Positions 1-10,503 of a stretch of 64,000 nucleotides of DNA are shown one piece after another (within the stretch, counting starts at the first letter, position 1; each line of letters opens with the position of its first letter). Made by a program: the position numbers and the translations under genes. This stretch comes from an uncultured Olleya sp. (GTDB lineage Bacteria; Bacteroidota; Bacteroidia; Flavobacteriales; Flavobacteriaceae): contig CANNFD010000007.1 of NCBI GenBank assembly GCA_947503885.1, positions 1 to 64,000 of the forward strand, written 5' to 3'. The notes below the pieces were generated by a model, which had not been told where the DNA came from, did not search any database, and was given only the letters and a program-made list of their open reading frames with translations.

Positions 1-166
1 AGAGTAGCTACGTTGGGAAGGGATAAGCGCTGAAAGCATATAAGCGCGAAACCCACCACAAGATGAGATTTCTTTAAGGGTCGTAGGAGATGACTACGTT
101 GATAGGTCATAGGTGTAAAGGCAGTAATGTCATAGCCGAGTGATACTAATAACCCATAGGCTTATT
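1..166 (+). rRNA. 23S ribosomal RNA, 3' end (partial)
   Basis: The first bases are the tail of a 23S rRNA gene whose body lies before the window. The string ccgagtgatactaataaccc followed by ataggctta is the conserved 3' end of Bacteroidetes 23S rRNA, and a 5S gene follows about 110 bases later in the usual order. The exact 3' end is estimated; it would pair with the 5' end outside the window. Confidence 0.93.
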
Positions 167-273
167 GTACGCCTGTTTTTTATAAAGTTCAATACAAATA
201 TTTTCATGAATCATTTTTTCAATATGTTATTATATACGGTAAAGTAGTAAATACTACATACACCGAAAGATTT

Positions 274-379
274 AAGGTGATTATAGCGATGGGGCTCACC
301 TCTTACCATTCCGAACAGAGAAGTTAAGCCCATTTGCGCCGATGGTACTGCATTGTGGGAGAGTAGGTCGTCGCCTTTT
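274..379 (+). rRNA. 5S ribosomal RNA
   Basis: About 106 bases with the conserved 5S core (ccgaacagagaagttaagcc) and complementary ends: aaggtga at 274-280 pairs, with one G-U, with tcgcctt at 371-377. It is the last gene of the rRNA operon; no tRNA follows it. The ends are judged from helix I and are uncertain by a few bases. Confidence 0.95.
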
Positions 380-383
380 TTAG

Positions 384-417
384 AAACCCTTCATATTTAT
401 TTATGAAGGGTTTTTTT
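384..417 (+). terminator. rRNA operon terminator
   Basis: Inverted repeat aaacccttcat / atgaagggttt with a short A/T loop, followed by a run of seven T. It sits just after the 5S gene and should end the rRNA transcript. Confidence 0.9.
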
Positions 418-433
418 GTGCAATATTATTTAG

Positions 434-469
434 AAAATGGAATGCGATATTTTAATCGTATTCCATTTT
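434..469. repeat. 15-bp stem-loop after the rRNA operon
   Basis: aaaatggaatgcgat (434-448) and atcgtattccatttt (455-469) form a 15-bp stem with one G-U pair and a 6-base loop. No T-run follows on either side, so it is not a classical intrinsic terminator. It lies between the rRNA terminator and the 3' end of the convergent small membrane gene. Confidence 0.6.
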
Positions 470-556
470 GTATTAAATTTAATAACGAAAGAAAAGGTTA
501 AGTATATTATTGGAAAGTCTTAGTTTTTTATGATAAGATTAATATGAATAATAATT

Positions 557-799
557 TTATTTGGTTTTCTTGCTTTTAAAAAGACTATCTAAAATTGTAT
601 TTATGCCTTTAAATGCAAAATAGATTGCTAGTATGCATATTATTATTGCGATACCTAATAGAGGAATATAAAAGCCTTTGTCTTTATTACTTAATACTAA
701 ATGTAATAAGGTTGGACCTGCAAACATCAAGAAGATTGCAATACCCATAAATTTTATTCCTTTAACTAGTACTTCTTTATCTGTTGATTTAGTTTTCAT
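557..799 (-). CDS. small two-TM membrane protein, DUF6095-like
   Basis: An 80-residue protein with two predicted membrane helices (about 15-35 and 43-66), a charged N-terminus and a Lys-rich C-terminal tail (SLFKSKKTK). Its start overlaps the 3' end of the upstream etherase gene by 11 bases, so the two are co-transcribed and probably translationally coupled. From memory it matches the flavobacterial family DUF6095, which often follows murQ; no function is known. The coupling suggests a link to cell-wall recycling at the inner membrane, which is inference only. Confidence 0.7.
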   Translation of the reverse strand: MKTKSTDKEVLVKGIKFMGIAIFLMFAGPTLLHLVLSNKDKGFYIPLLGIAIIICILAIYFAFKGINTILDSLFKSKKTK

Positions 800-1607
800 T
801 TTTATAATGATTTATTGCATTACGTACGTTTTTATATCTTTTTAATAAACTTTCTGCTTCAGTGCGTGCTACTTTTAATTCTGACATTAGCATTTGCACA
901 CCTCTATTAACAAGCTTATCATTGCTGAGTTGCATATCAATCATTTTGTTTCCTTTTATTTTACCTAATTGTATCATTGCAGTTGTAGATATCATATTAA
1001 GTACTAATTTTTGTGCTGTACCTGCTTTCATGCGAGAGCTACCTGTGACAAATTCTGGTCCTACAACAACTTCAATAGGATATTTTGATACTAGGCTTAA
1101 GGGACTGTTTTTATTACTTGTTATACATCCTGTTATTATGTTATTATCATTACATTGTTTTAATGCAGATATAACATATGGAGTTGTACCTGATGCTGCT
1201 ATACCAATTACTACATCTTTATTTGAGATATTATTTTGCTTTAAATCTTCCCATCCTTGTGTTGTTGAGTCTTCAGCATTTTCTACCGCTTGTCTAATTG
1301 CCTTATCTCCACCAGCTATTAATCCAATTACTACATCATAGGATACTCCAAATGTTGGTGGGCATTCTGATGCATCTACGACACCTAATCTTCCGCTTGT
1401 ACCAGCTCCTATATAAAAAAGACGTCCACCTTCTTTTAGTTTTTGAACTATTTGTTGTACTAATTTTTCTATTTGTGGTATTGCTTTTTCTACTGCATTT
1501 GGTACTGTTTTATCTTCTTTATTTATGTTATTAAGCAACTCTTGTACAGTCATTCTTTCTAAATGATTGTATTTTGAATTTTCTTCTGTAGTTTTTATAA
1601 ATGCCAT
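789..1607 (-). CDS. murQ: N-acetylmuramic acid 6-phosphate etherase
   Basis: MurQ cleaves the D-lactyl ether of MurNAc 6-phosphate to give GlcNAc 6-phosphate and lactate, a step in recycling peptidoglycan sugars in the cytoplasm. The 272-residue protein carries the SIS sugar-phosphate fold with the family signature GAGTSGRLGVVDASECPP at 67-84 and a second motif VTGSSRMKAGTAQK at 187-200. E81 and E112 match the two glutamates known to be catalytic in E. coli MurQ. It is slightly shorter than the E. coli enzyme (about 300 residues), mainly at the C-terminus. No anmK, PTS transporter or N-acetylglucosaminidase gene is next to it; only the small membrane protein gene overlaps it downstream. Confidence 0.95.
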   Translation of the reverse strand: MAFIKTTEENSKYNHLERMTVQELLNNINKEDKTVPNAVEKAIPQIEKLVQQIVQKLKEGGRLFYIGAGTSGRLGVVDASECPPTFGVSYDVVIGLIAGGDKAIRQAVENAEDSTTQGWEDLKQNNISNKDVVIGIAASGTTPYVISALKQCNDNNIITGCITSNKNSPLSLVSKYPIEVVVGPEFVTGSSRMKAGTAQKLVLNMISTTAMIQLGKIKGNKMIDMQLSNDKLVNRGVQMLMSELKVARTEAESLLKRYKNVRNAINHYKNEN

Positions 1608-1630
1608 AATTTGATATTAGTTTTGATTTT

Positions 1631-1707
1631 GCGTTAGGGATTGAACAGTTTGTCTGAGCTCCTCGCAGAGAGCGAGAAGTGAAAGCCCGACCCTTGTGGT
1701 AACGCCC
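1631..1707. ncRNA. structured repeat resembling the Flavo-1 RNA element
   Basis: A 77-base element with complementary ends gcgtta (1631-1636) and taacgc (1700-1705), conserved-looking blocks gcgttagggattgaa and gaaagcccgaccct, and an internal hairpin ctcgc/gcgag (1662-1666 with 1672-1676). From memory this layout (GCGTTAGGGATTG ... AAAGCCCGACCC ... GTAACGCCC) is a dispersed flavobacterial element that I associate with the Rfam motif Flavo-1. It fills the gap between the end of the DUF4249 gene and the start of murQ, both on the minus strand. The strand that acts, if any, cannot be told from one copy. Confidence 0.6.
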
Positions 1708-1709
1708 AA

Positions 1710-2522
1710 TTATTCTACAATATAAGTAAATTGATAGGCTTGTGAAAGTCTAAAGTATCCTAACGGAAAATTTTTAGGGTTTGTAATATTTACACAATTA
1801 CCCCTAACTGTTGCTGGTTGTGTTTGAAATGGACCGCCGCCACTATCTGAGGTTTGTTGTAATAGCAAATCCATAAATTGATAGAATTGTTGTGATATAC
1901 CGAAGTTATTAATGGTTACTTGATTTCCTGATTGTAAGTCTTCTTCGGTAAAAAAAGCAAATATTTGATTACCATCTGTAAATTGGTCGTCATAGACTTC
2001 TAGGACAGGAGTTATGGTGATGTCTGTTATGAATTGGTAAAAATAATAGTTGTCTATGTTTGCGGGATCTGTGTAATATGCTTTTAATTCTATATCTTCT
2101 CCGGAAAAACCGCCTTCATTATTTTGCTCGATATAATCTATTGGTGTTACTGATGTTAATATTTCTGTTCCTACGTAAGTTTCTCCGTTATAATTTATAT
2201 TTAATGTGTATTCTTGATCTATAACTGGAATAAAGTTTGAGGTTTTATATATACCTGTATTAGCATCTTCAATGAAATCAAATGTGTTTCCGTTAGTATC
2301 TTCTACTATAATGGTTGCGTTATTTGCTGGGGGAACGATATTATCGAAAAAGGGAGCTGATAATGATAGCTTTATTTCTTGTTGAGCACCGTCTGAACCA
2401 TCAAACCAATTTAATGAGGCTTCGATAACTAATTTTGGATCTGATGTTGGTACTTTTAAATCTATGACGTCTTCGCAATTATATAAAGTGCATGCTATTA
2501 TTATGTACAGGAATTTTTTCAT
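1710..2522 (-). CDS. DUF4249 family outer-membrane lipoprotein
   Basis: A 270-residue protein with a lipoprotein signal peptide (Cys16 in LYNC) followed by the ENLID-like start of the DUF4249 family (CEDVIDLKVP), a family of Bacteroidetes surface lipoproteins of unknown mechanism. Family members are nearly always encoded beside a TonB receptor, as here: the receptor gene ends 5 bases upstream. The likely role is a substrate-binding or lid partner of that receptor at the outer membrane. The substrate cannot be told from the sequence. The structured repeat follows its stop codon directly. Confidence 0.85.
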   Translation of the reverse strand: MKKFLYIIIACTLYNCEDVIDLKVPTSDPKLVIEASLNWFDGSDGAQQEIKLSLSAPFFDNIVPPANNATIIVEDTNGNTFDFIEDANTGIYKTSNFIPVIDQEYTLNINYNGETYVGTEILTSVTPIDYIEQNNEGGFSGEDIELKAYYTDPANIDNYYFYQFITDITITPVLEVYDDQFTDGNQIFAFFTEEDLQSGNQVTINNFGISQQFYQFMDLLLQQTSDSGGGPFQTQPATVRGNCVNITNPKNFPLGYFRLSQAYQFTYIVE

Positions 2523-2527
2523 CTTTT

Positions 2528-4903
2528 TTAGAATTTAAAATTGTAAGATACGGATGGTATAATTCCGAAAATTGCTAATCTAGTTGCTTCATTATTACCA
2601 GTCATTCTGTTTTCACCAAAACTTATAGATGCTGCATTACGACGGTTATATACATTATATATACTAAATACCCAATAACTTTGCCAGCCTTTTGTGTTTT
2701 CTGGTTTTGGGGTATAGTTTGCCGAAAGATCTAAACGGTGGTATGTTGGCAATCTGTCTGCGTTTCTGTTACTATAACTTGGGATACTTACTCCATTATA
2801 TACGTATTGTCCGTTAGGATAAGTTGTAGGTTGTCCTGTTTGAAATAATAGATTAGCGTTTAATTTCCATTTATTATTTAAATCATAGCTACTGGTTATG
2901 GAAATGTCGTGTGTTTTGTCATAAGCTGTGTTGTACCAATTCCCGTTGTTAATACCAATTTCGTTACTTGTACGACCTGGTGTTTTTTGTTCTGATTTTG
3001 ATAATGTGTATGCTAACCAACCTTTAAATTGTCCTTCGTTTTTTTTAAAGAGTAATTCTAGACCATATGCTCTTGCTTCTCCGTTTAATATGACTTGTTC
3101 TATAGCGTTATTGGCAATTAAATCTGCACCATCTACATAGTCAATTCGGTTTTGTATTTTTTTGTAAAAACTTTCTATTTCTAGGGAGTACTTATCTTCT
3201 TTTATACTTTTAAAATAGCCAATAGCTACTTGATCTAATAATTGGGGTTTTATATATTTTCCGCTGGGAGTCCATACATCTAATGGAGCAGGTGAGGATG
3301 TATTAGATAATAAATGTAAGTATTGAGACATCCTATTATAACTAGCTTTTATTGAAGCGTCGTTGTTTAATTGATATGCTAATGATACTCTAGGTTCTAG
3401 ATTTAAGAAACTTTTAATAACGTCACTTCTATTAAAAGACTCTGTTCCTGTTGGAGTTGTTTTTTGATAAATCTGAAAATCTTCATTAAATACTAATGCC
3501 TCATTATTTTGATATGTATTTAATTGATCTTGACCTAAACGAAGAAAACTACTTAATCTTAGCCCATAACTTAAAGCTAGTTTATCATTTAACTTATGTT
3601 CTGCATCTATGTATATCGCATTTTCAAAAGCATATTTATCTGTTAATTTAAAAGGATTTATCCCAGAAGTTGGGGTTGATGGTTCTATTTTTCCAGGGTT
3701 AAATTTATAATATACACTATTTAGACCGTATTGTAATTTAAATCCATCCGATACGTAATTTTTGAAATCGTATTTGAAATTAAAATTTTGTATACCTGAA
3801 TTCCATTTAAATTCTACAAAATTTAAATTTAATCCATAATAGTAATCTGAATATATTAATGACATATTTGAGAATAATTTGTCAGAAAATAAATGATTCC
3901 ATCTAAAATTAATTACGGTATTACCATAGGTGTTTTCAAAACTATCAGAGATTTTAAATACGTCACGACCAAAATATCCTGATAAGTAAATGCTATTTTT
4001 ATTATCTAAATCGTAACTAAGTTTTGTATTTAAATCATAGAAATAGGCTATATTTTTAACCTCAAAAAGAGGTAGGAATAAATGAGCATAACTACTACGT
4101 CCACCAAGTAAAAAAGAACCTTTGTCTTTTTTTAAAGGACCCTCAGCCAATAATTTGCTTGAGACTATACCAATACCACCATTTAAATGAAACTGTTTAC
4201 TATTACCTTCTTTTTGATAGATATCTAAAACTGAGGATACTCGACCGCCATATCTAGCTGGAATTCCGCCTTTATATAGTTTAATATCTTTAATAGCATC
4301 TGGATTAAAAACTGAGAAAAAACCAAAAAGGTGAGACGAGTTATATACAGTAGCTTCGTCTAGTAAAATTAAATTTTGATCTACTGCACCACCACGGACA
4401 TTAAAACCAGAAGAGCCTTCACCTGCATTGGTAACACCTGGTAAAAGTGTAATTGCTTTGATTACATCTGCTTCTCCAAAAACTACTGGGATTTCTTTAA
4501 TTGTAGAAGCACTAAGTACATTAACACTCATTTGAGGTTTTTTTATATTTAGCTTTTCTATATTTTCTGTTATAATAACTTCGTCTAAATTTTCAAAAGA
4601 TTCTTCTAATTTAAAGTTTTTAGAAATATCATTTTTTAGAGTAATTGTTTCTATAATATCTGAAAACCCTAAATATGAAATTACCACTTTATAGGTGCCT
4701 TCAGGAAGTGTAATAGAGTAGAAGCCATACTCGTTTGTAACTGCTCCAGTATTTAATTCTGGTATTATTACATTTACGCTAATCAACGTCTCATTACTAC
4801 TAGCTTCAGAAATTTTACCGCTAAGAGTGTATTTTTCTTGAGCAAAAATTAGGGAAACATTAAATAAAAAGATTAATAATAAGCAGTTGTTAATTTGTTT
4901 CAT
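2528..4903 (-). CDS. TonB-dependent outer-membrane receptor
   Basis: A 791-residue receptor. A signal peptide ends near residue 21 (FAQ/EKY). A carboxypeptidase-regulatory-like beta domain (about 24-107) comes next, then a plug domain with the phrase SGFNVRGGAVDQNLILLDE, then a long aromatic-rich beta barrel ending in Phe (SYNFKF), as outer-membrane proteins do. Such receptors import large or scarce substrates across the outer membrane using TonB/ExbBD energy. The DUF4249 lipoprotein gene follows after 5 bases, so the pair is one transcription unit. This pairing is common in Flavobacteriia and differs from the SusCD pair; the ligand is unknown. Confidence 0.92.
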   Translation of the reverse strand: MKQINNCLLLIFLFNVSLIFAQEKYTLSGKISEASSNETLISVNVIIPELNTGAVTNEYGFYSITLPEGTYKVVISYLGFSDIIETITLKNDISKNFKLEESFENLDEVIITENIEKLNIKKPQMSVNVLSASTIKEIPVVFGEADVIKAITLLPGVTNAGEGSSGFNVRGGAVDQNLILLDEATVYNSSHLFGFFSVFNPDAIKDIKLYKGGIPARYGGRVSSVLDIYQKEGNSKQFHLNGGIGIVSSKLLAEGPLKKDKGSFLLGGRSSYAHLFLPLFEVKNIAYFYDLNTKLSYDLDNKNSIYLSGYFGRDVFKISDSFENTYGNTVINFRWNHLFSDKLFSNMSLIYSDYYYGLNLNFVEFKWNSGIQNFNFKYDFKNYVSDGFKLQYGLNSVYYKFNPGKIEPSTPTSGINPFKLTDKYAFENAIYIDAEHKLNDKLALSYGLRLSSFLRLGQDQLNTYQNNEALVFNEDFQIYQKTTPTGTESFNRSDVIKSFLNLEPRVSLAYQLNNDASIKASYNRMSQYLHLLSNTSSPAPLDVWTPSGKYIKPQLLDQVAIGYFKSIKEDKYSLEIESFYKKIQNRIDYVDGADLIANNAIEQVILNGEARAYGLELLFKKNEGQFKGWLAYTLSKSEQKTPGRTSNEIGINNGNWYNTAYDKTHDISITSSYDLNNKWKLNANLLFQTGQPTTYPNGQYVYNGVSIPSYSNRNADRLPTYHRLDLSANYTPKPENTKGWQSYWVFSIYNVYNRRNAASISFGENRMTGNNEATRLAIFGIIPSVSYNFKF

Positions 4904-4930
4904 TTGTTGTTTATGAATAGTAAAAATATA

Positions 4931-4958
4931 AAAAAAAGCTCCCGAAAAGGGAGCTTTT
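4931..4958 (-). terminator. terminator of the isocitrate dehydrogenase gene
   Basis: On the minus strand, aaaagctccc-ttttc-gggagctttttttt forms a 10-bp GC-containing stem with a T-run just past the isocitrate dehydrogenase stop codon. It separates that gene from the TonB receptor gene downstream. Confidence 0.88.
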
Positions 4959-4979
4959 AAATATTATTAATTCAATTAT

Positions 4980-7226
<2,247 letters not shown>

Positions 7227-7360
7227 TTAAATTTAAGCTCGACGAAGATACAAAAAATAGGAGGCTTTTTAAAACGAAAACGTTTACTTAACACCCCTTT
7301 TGAGTTGAAAAGAAATTGAAGGTGAGTTTATTGCGGAATTAATAATATATCAAGATAATT

Positions 7361-7933
7361 TTAAGAAATATGAATTTTGTATCCTGCTAGTAGTCCATGT
7401 ATTTGTTCTTTTGAAAACTTAGCTCCTTTAATATTATTTTCTTCTGGATGAATTATATAGCTGTAAGATGTAAATAAATCGGTGTTTTCTAAATTAGTAT
7501 TATAAAAAGTAGCGCCTAAAAGATCACAATCGTTAAATAAACATTTAGATAAGTTTGCTTCGGTAAAGTCCGTCTTGTCAAATTTGCATTTAGTAAAACT
7601 TGTACTTGTTAATTTTACTTTATAAAATGAAGAAAAATTAAGTTGACAGTTATCAAAATTAATTGACATTAAAAATTGGTTACAATCGTTAAATAAAACA
7701 CCTAATAATTTACTGTTTTTAAATGTTACCTCTTTAAAACTTGTTCCTTTAGTTTTAATATTACTTAAATCGCAATCTATAAACACACACTCCAAAAAAC
7801 TTATAGTAGATAAATAGCTAGCGTTAAAATTACAATTAATAAAAGTACAGTTATCATATTCTGCTTTAGGTAATTCTGATTTGGTATAGTCTTTATTTTT
7901 AAAGATTTTATCAGTAATAAAGGGAAGTGTCAT
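7361..7933 (-). CDS. pentapeptide-repeat protein
   Basis: A 190-residue protein made almost wholly of tandem five-residue repeats of A(D/N)LXX type with C/F/L at the centre (for example FINCNF, FIDCDLSNI, FTEANLSKCLF, FNDCDLLGATF). This pattern folds into a right-handed quadrilateral beta helix. It has no signal peptide, so it is probably cytoplasmic. Some relatives (Qnr, MfpA) mimic DNA and protect gyrase, but most are of unknown role, and nothing here supports a resistance function. It stands alone, with the long ORF-free stretch upstream. Confidence 0.88.
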   Translation of the reverse strand: MTLPFITDKIFKNKDYTKSELPKAEYDNCTFINCNFNASYLSTISFLECVFIDCDLSNIKTKGTSFKEVTFKNSKLLGVLFNDCNQFLMSINFDNCQLNFSSFYKVKLTSTSFTKCKFDKTDFTEANLSKCLFNDCDLLGATFYNTNLENTDLFTSYSYIIHPEENNIKGAKFSKEQIHGLLAGYKIHIS

Positions 7934-8021
7934 TATAAGGTTTTTGTAAATTTATTAATAATTACTGATTTGTAGTAGTTATTATTATCATTTTACTAAT
8001 GCAATATTTTGGTTTAAAAAC

Positions 8022-8066
8022 AAAAGCCATAACATAATAGATTTAACTATTGTTGTTATGGCTTTT
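8022..8066. terminator. strong terminator-like hairpin
   Basis: aaaagccataaca (8022-8034) pairs with tgttatggctttt (8054-8066), extended inward by aatag/ctatt, and is followed by six T on the plus strand. No plus-strand protein gene precedes it. On the minus strand it could end a transcript read from the ORF-free stretch, before the pentapeptide-repeat gene. Confidence 0.65.
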
Positions 8067-8591
8067 TTGAGATAATATTTGACTGTCTTATTTAACTTTC
8101 ATTAAATCGATCCAAAACATTTGTCTTACATCTTTTCAGATCAAGCATATATTAAATCAATAGTACATAGAGAGTAACTTTCAAAATGTGTTGACCTGCT
8201 ACTATATGTACATAGTAATTGTTTTTCTTGATGTTTAATTTTTAATTACATTAAAGCAATTATAATTTTAAACATTGTTTTGTTTAAATACGTTTGCTTT
8301 CGCGCCTTTATTTTACTTAAAACTTTCAACCTCAATAGTTAAATCCTGCAAGCATGATTTACTTTTTAAAGTATCATGATCTTTAAACTAACATGACTAT
8401 ACCTGTAATTTAAAAACCTCAAAAAACAACTTAAAAAATTAACTAAATCAAATTCAATGTTATTGAATCAAAATTGCTATTGTTATTAATTGTTATACTA
8501 AAGTATATAATATATATCTATAAAACAAAAGATTAACATATTAGATATCAACGTGTTATAAACCAAAGTTGTTAACAAAAGTTAATAACTA

Positions 8592-8624
8592 AAAAAAGCC
8601 TAACTTATTTAAGTTAGGCTTTTT
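8592..8624 (-). terminator. rplS terminator
   Basis: aaaaagcctaactt-attt-aagttaggcttttt is a 12 to 14-bp stem with A/T tracts on both sides, 22 bases past the rplS stop on the minus strand. It should end the trmD-rplS transcript. Confidence 0.88.
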
Positions 8625-8646
8625 AATATGATAAAGGTTGAAGAAT

Positions 8647-9000
8647 TTATTTTCTTCTAGCTTCTTTAATTCTAGCTTTCTTACCAGTAAGACCTCTAAA
8701 GTAAAAGATTCTAGCACGACGTACTTTACCTTTTTTGTTGATTTCAATTTTTTGTAATGCAGGTAAATTAACTGGGAAGATACGCTCTACACCAATAGTT
8801 CCTGACATTTTTCTAATTGTAAAAGTTTCAGAAGTACCAGTACCTCTTTTTTGAATTACTACTCCTTTAAAAAACTGAGTACGTACTTTTTCACCTTCTC
8901 TAATTTCATAGTACACAGTAATTGTGTCTCCTGCTGAAAATTCAGGAAAGTCCTTTGTTGTTACAAATTCGTCTTGAACAAATTTTATTAAAGATTCCAT
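8647..9000 (-). CDS. rplS: 50S ribosomal protein L19
   Basis: A 117-residue L19 with the typical FSAGDTITVYYEIREGEKVR beta barrel in the N-terminal half and a basic KVRRARIFYFRGLTGKKARI tail. L19 lies at the 30S-50S interface. The gene follows trmD on the same strand after 133 bases, the normal bacterial order (trmD-rplS). The gap is long for co-translation, but a shared transcript is likely; a terminator follows rplS. Confidence 0.97.
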   Translation of the reverse strand: MESLIKFVQDEFVTTKDFPEFSAGDTITVYYEIREGEKVRTQFFKGVVIQKRGTGTSETFTIRKMSGTIGVERIFPVNLPALQKIEINKKGKVRRARIFYFRGLTGKKARIKEARRK

Positions 9001-9133
9001 CTTTATTTAATTTTAAATGATTGATTCAGAGCAACATTCACGTATCTCGCCAGAGGTTAATCCGAAATTGGGTGCAAATATAGGTAAAAAGTAAAAATTT
9101 AAAAGTATAAAAGTAAAAAAAATTTAACTTTTT

Positions 9134-9811
9134 TTAATCTTCCAGTAAATCTGGTCGTCTATCTTTTGTACGTTGGTAAGCTTGATCTTCTCTCCATTTT
9201 TCAATATTAGCTGCATGCCCACTTAATAATACTTCAGGAACTTCTAACCCTTTATAATTTCTTGGCTTAGTATAAATAGGAGGAGCTAACAAATTATCCT
9301 GAAAACTATCTGTTAACGCAGAGGTTTCATTACCTAAAACACCTGGTATTAATCTAATTACTGCATCGCAAAGGACTGCAGCGCCAAGCTCTCCGCCAGA
9401 TAATACATAATCTCCAATAGATATTTCTTTGGTAATAAACATATCGCGTACGCGTTGGTCTACTCCTTTATAATGCCCACAAAGGATGATAATATTTTCT
9501 TTAAGAGAAATCTGATTAGCAATACTTTGATTTAAAGTATCACCATCCGGTGTCATATATATAACCTCGTCATAATTGCGTTCTTCTTTTAATTTAGAGA
9601 TACACTTGTCAATAGGCTCTACCATCATAACCATTCCAGCGCCACCACCAAATTGTGTGTCGTCAATAGATTTGTAGTTGTCTGTTGTAAAGTCTCTTAA
9701 ATTATGAAAATGTACTTCTACTAAACCAGCTTCGATCGCACGTTTTAAAATAGATGCTTCAAATGGGCTTTTTAATAATTCTGGTAAAACAGTTATAATA
9801 TCAATTCTCAT
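9134..9811 (-). CDS. trmD: tRNA (guanine-N1)-methyltransferase
   Basis: TrmD makes m1G37 in tRNAs reading CNN and some other codons, which prevents +1 frameshifting. The 225-residue protein has the SPOUT knot signature [19 protein letters not shown] with the AdoMet-binding loop, the N-terminal FGGGAGMVM motif and the C-terminal RRPDLLED end. Length is normal for the family. It lies directly upstream of rplS. Start chosen at the only good ATG, giving [10 protein letters not shown], the expected N-terminus. Confidence 0.97.
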   Translation of the reverse strand: MRIDIITVLPELLKSPFEASILKRAIEAGLVEVHFHNLRDFTTDNYKSIDDTQFGGGAGMVMMVEPIDKCISKLKEERNYDEVIYMTPDGDTLNQSIANQISLKENIIILCGHYKGVDQRVRDMFITKEISIGDYVLSGGELGAAVLCDAVIRLIPGVLGNETSALTDSFQDNLLAPPIYTKPRNYKGLEVPEVLLSGHAANIEKWREDQAYQRTKDRRPDLLED

Positions 9812-9891
9812 GGTTATGCTTTATGGATTGCAAAGATAGAAGAAATGTTTGAGTTGATGATTGATTTTTACTTAGGTTACATTAAACCAAT

Positions 9892-10452
9892 TTAATTTTT
9901 TGTTACTATTTTTCCGCAAAGTAAATTATGGTCATTAATTTTATAAATTAAATTTTTGGCTTTTAAATCAAACCCAGCTCTAACTACACCATTTACTCCT
10001 TTATTAGTAATTGCAACACTATAAAATAAATAGGATTGATTTGGTTTAATTGTTTTTTCTAAGTTGGAGGGCTTGTTAATAGCATTGTCTAAAAAGGATA
10101 TAACATCTAAACCGTAATTTGTTAATGCTGCTTTGTTAAAAGTCATTTCTTCTTTTGGTAAAAATATATTGAAGTTAATATCTGCTGAAGATGGAGTCGT
10201 AAATGCTTCCTTAGGGAAGCTAATATTTATATCTAGATTAGCGTCAGTTTTATTAGTAATACAAGTCCAGAATACCACATAAGTATAAGTGTTACCATTA
10301 TGGTCTGTGTATTTTTGTCCCCCTTTTGGATAACTGTTTTTAATTGAAATCCCTTTATTAATACTGTCTTTATAATGAAACTCTGTATAGAAATTTTGTC
10401 CTATTCCAACTATCGAAAACAAAAATATAGCAACTATAATGATCTGTTTCAT
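9892..10452 (-). CDS. secreted protein of unknown function
   Basis: Not recognised. 186 residues with a signal peptide (about 1-18, cleaved near GIGQ/NFY) and no membrane helix after it. The mature part is predicted mostly beta, with a YTYVVFWTCITNKTD stretch and a Cys near the end (LLCGKIV) that could pair with Cys94. It lies between trmD and the symporter operon with its own spacing (80 bases to trmD, 51 to the symporter stop), so it may be a single-gene transcript. The repeated alternation of hydrophobic and polar residues suggests a beta sandwich; this is inference. Confidence 0.7.
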   Translation of the reverse strand: MKQIIIVAIFLFSIVGIGQNFYTEFHYKDSINKGISIKNSYPKGGQKYTDHNGNTYTYVVFWTCITNKTDANLDINISFPKEAFTTPSSADINFNIFLPKEEMTFNKAALTNYGLDVISFLDNAINKPSNLEKTIKPNQSYLFYSVAITNKGVNGVVRAGFDLKAKNLIYKINDHNLLCGKIVTKN

Positions 10453-10503
10453 AGGTTTTAGTTTTTATGTTTTCGCTTTAATTTTAGTATGATACTATTA
10501 CAG

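Larger units (their letters stand above)
7934..8646. other. ORF-free stretch bounded by two terminator-like hairpins
   Basis: No convincing ORF on either strand. The stretch is very AT-rich with one local GC-rich spot (tttgctttcgcgccttta, 8293-8310). It holds a strong hairpin at 8022-8066, the rplS terminator at 8592-8624, and two smaller stem-loops: tactat/atagta (8200-8217) and catgat..actttt..aaagtatcatg (8353-8378). No tmRNA, RNase P or SRP RNA signature is seen. It may hold a small RNA or a decayed gene. Confidence 0.5.

Noticed and set aside
862-1341. Plus-strand ORF of 159 residues opposite murQ
   Set aside because: It is a mirror of murQ codons; composition is Ile/Leu/Ser-rich with no family match, and murQ has full motifs on the other strand.
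8281-8340. GC-richer patch in the ORF-free stretch, thought to be a tRNA or RNase P piece
   Set aside because: No cloverleaf and no RNase P or tmRNA core sequence can be formed.
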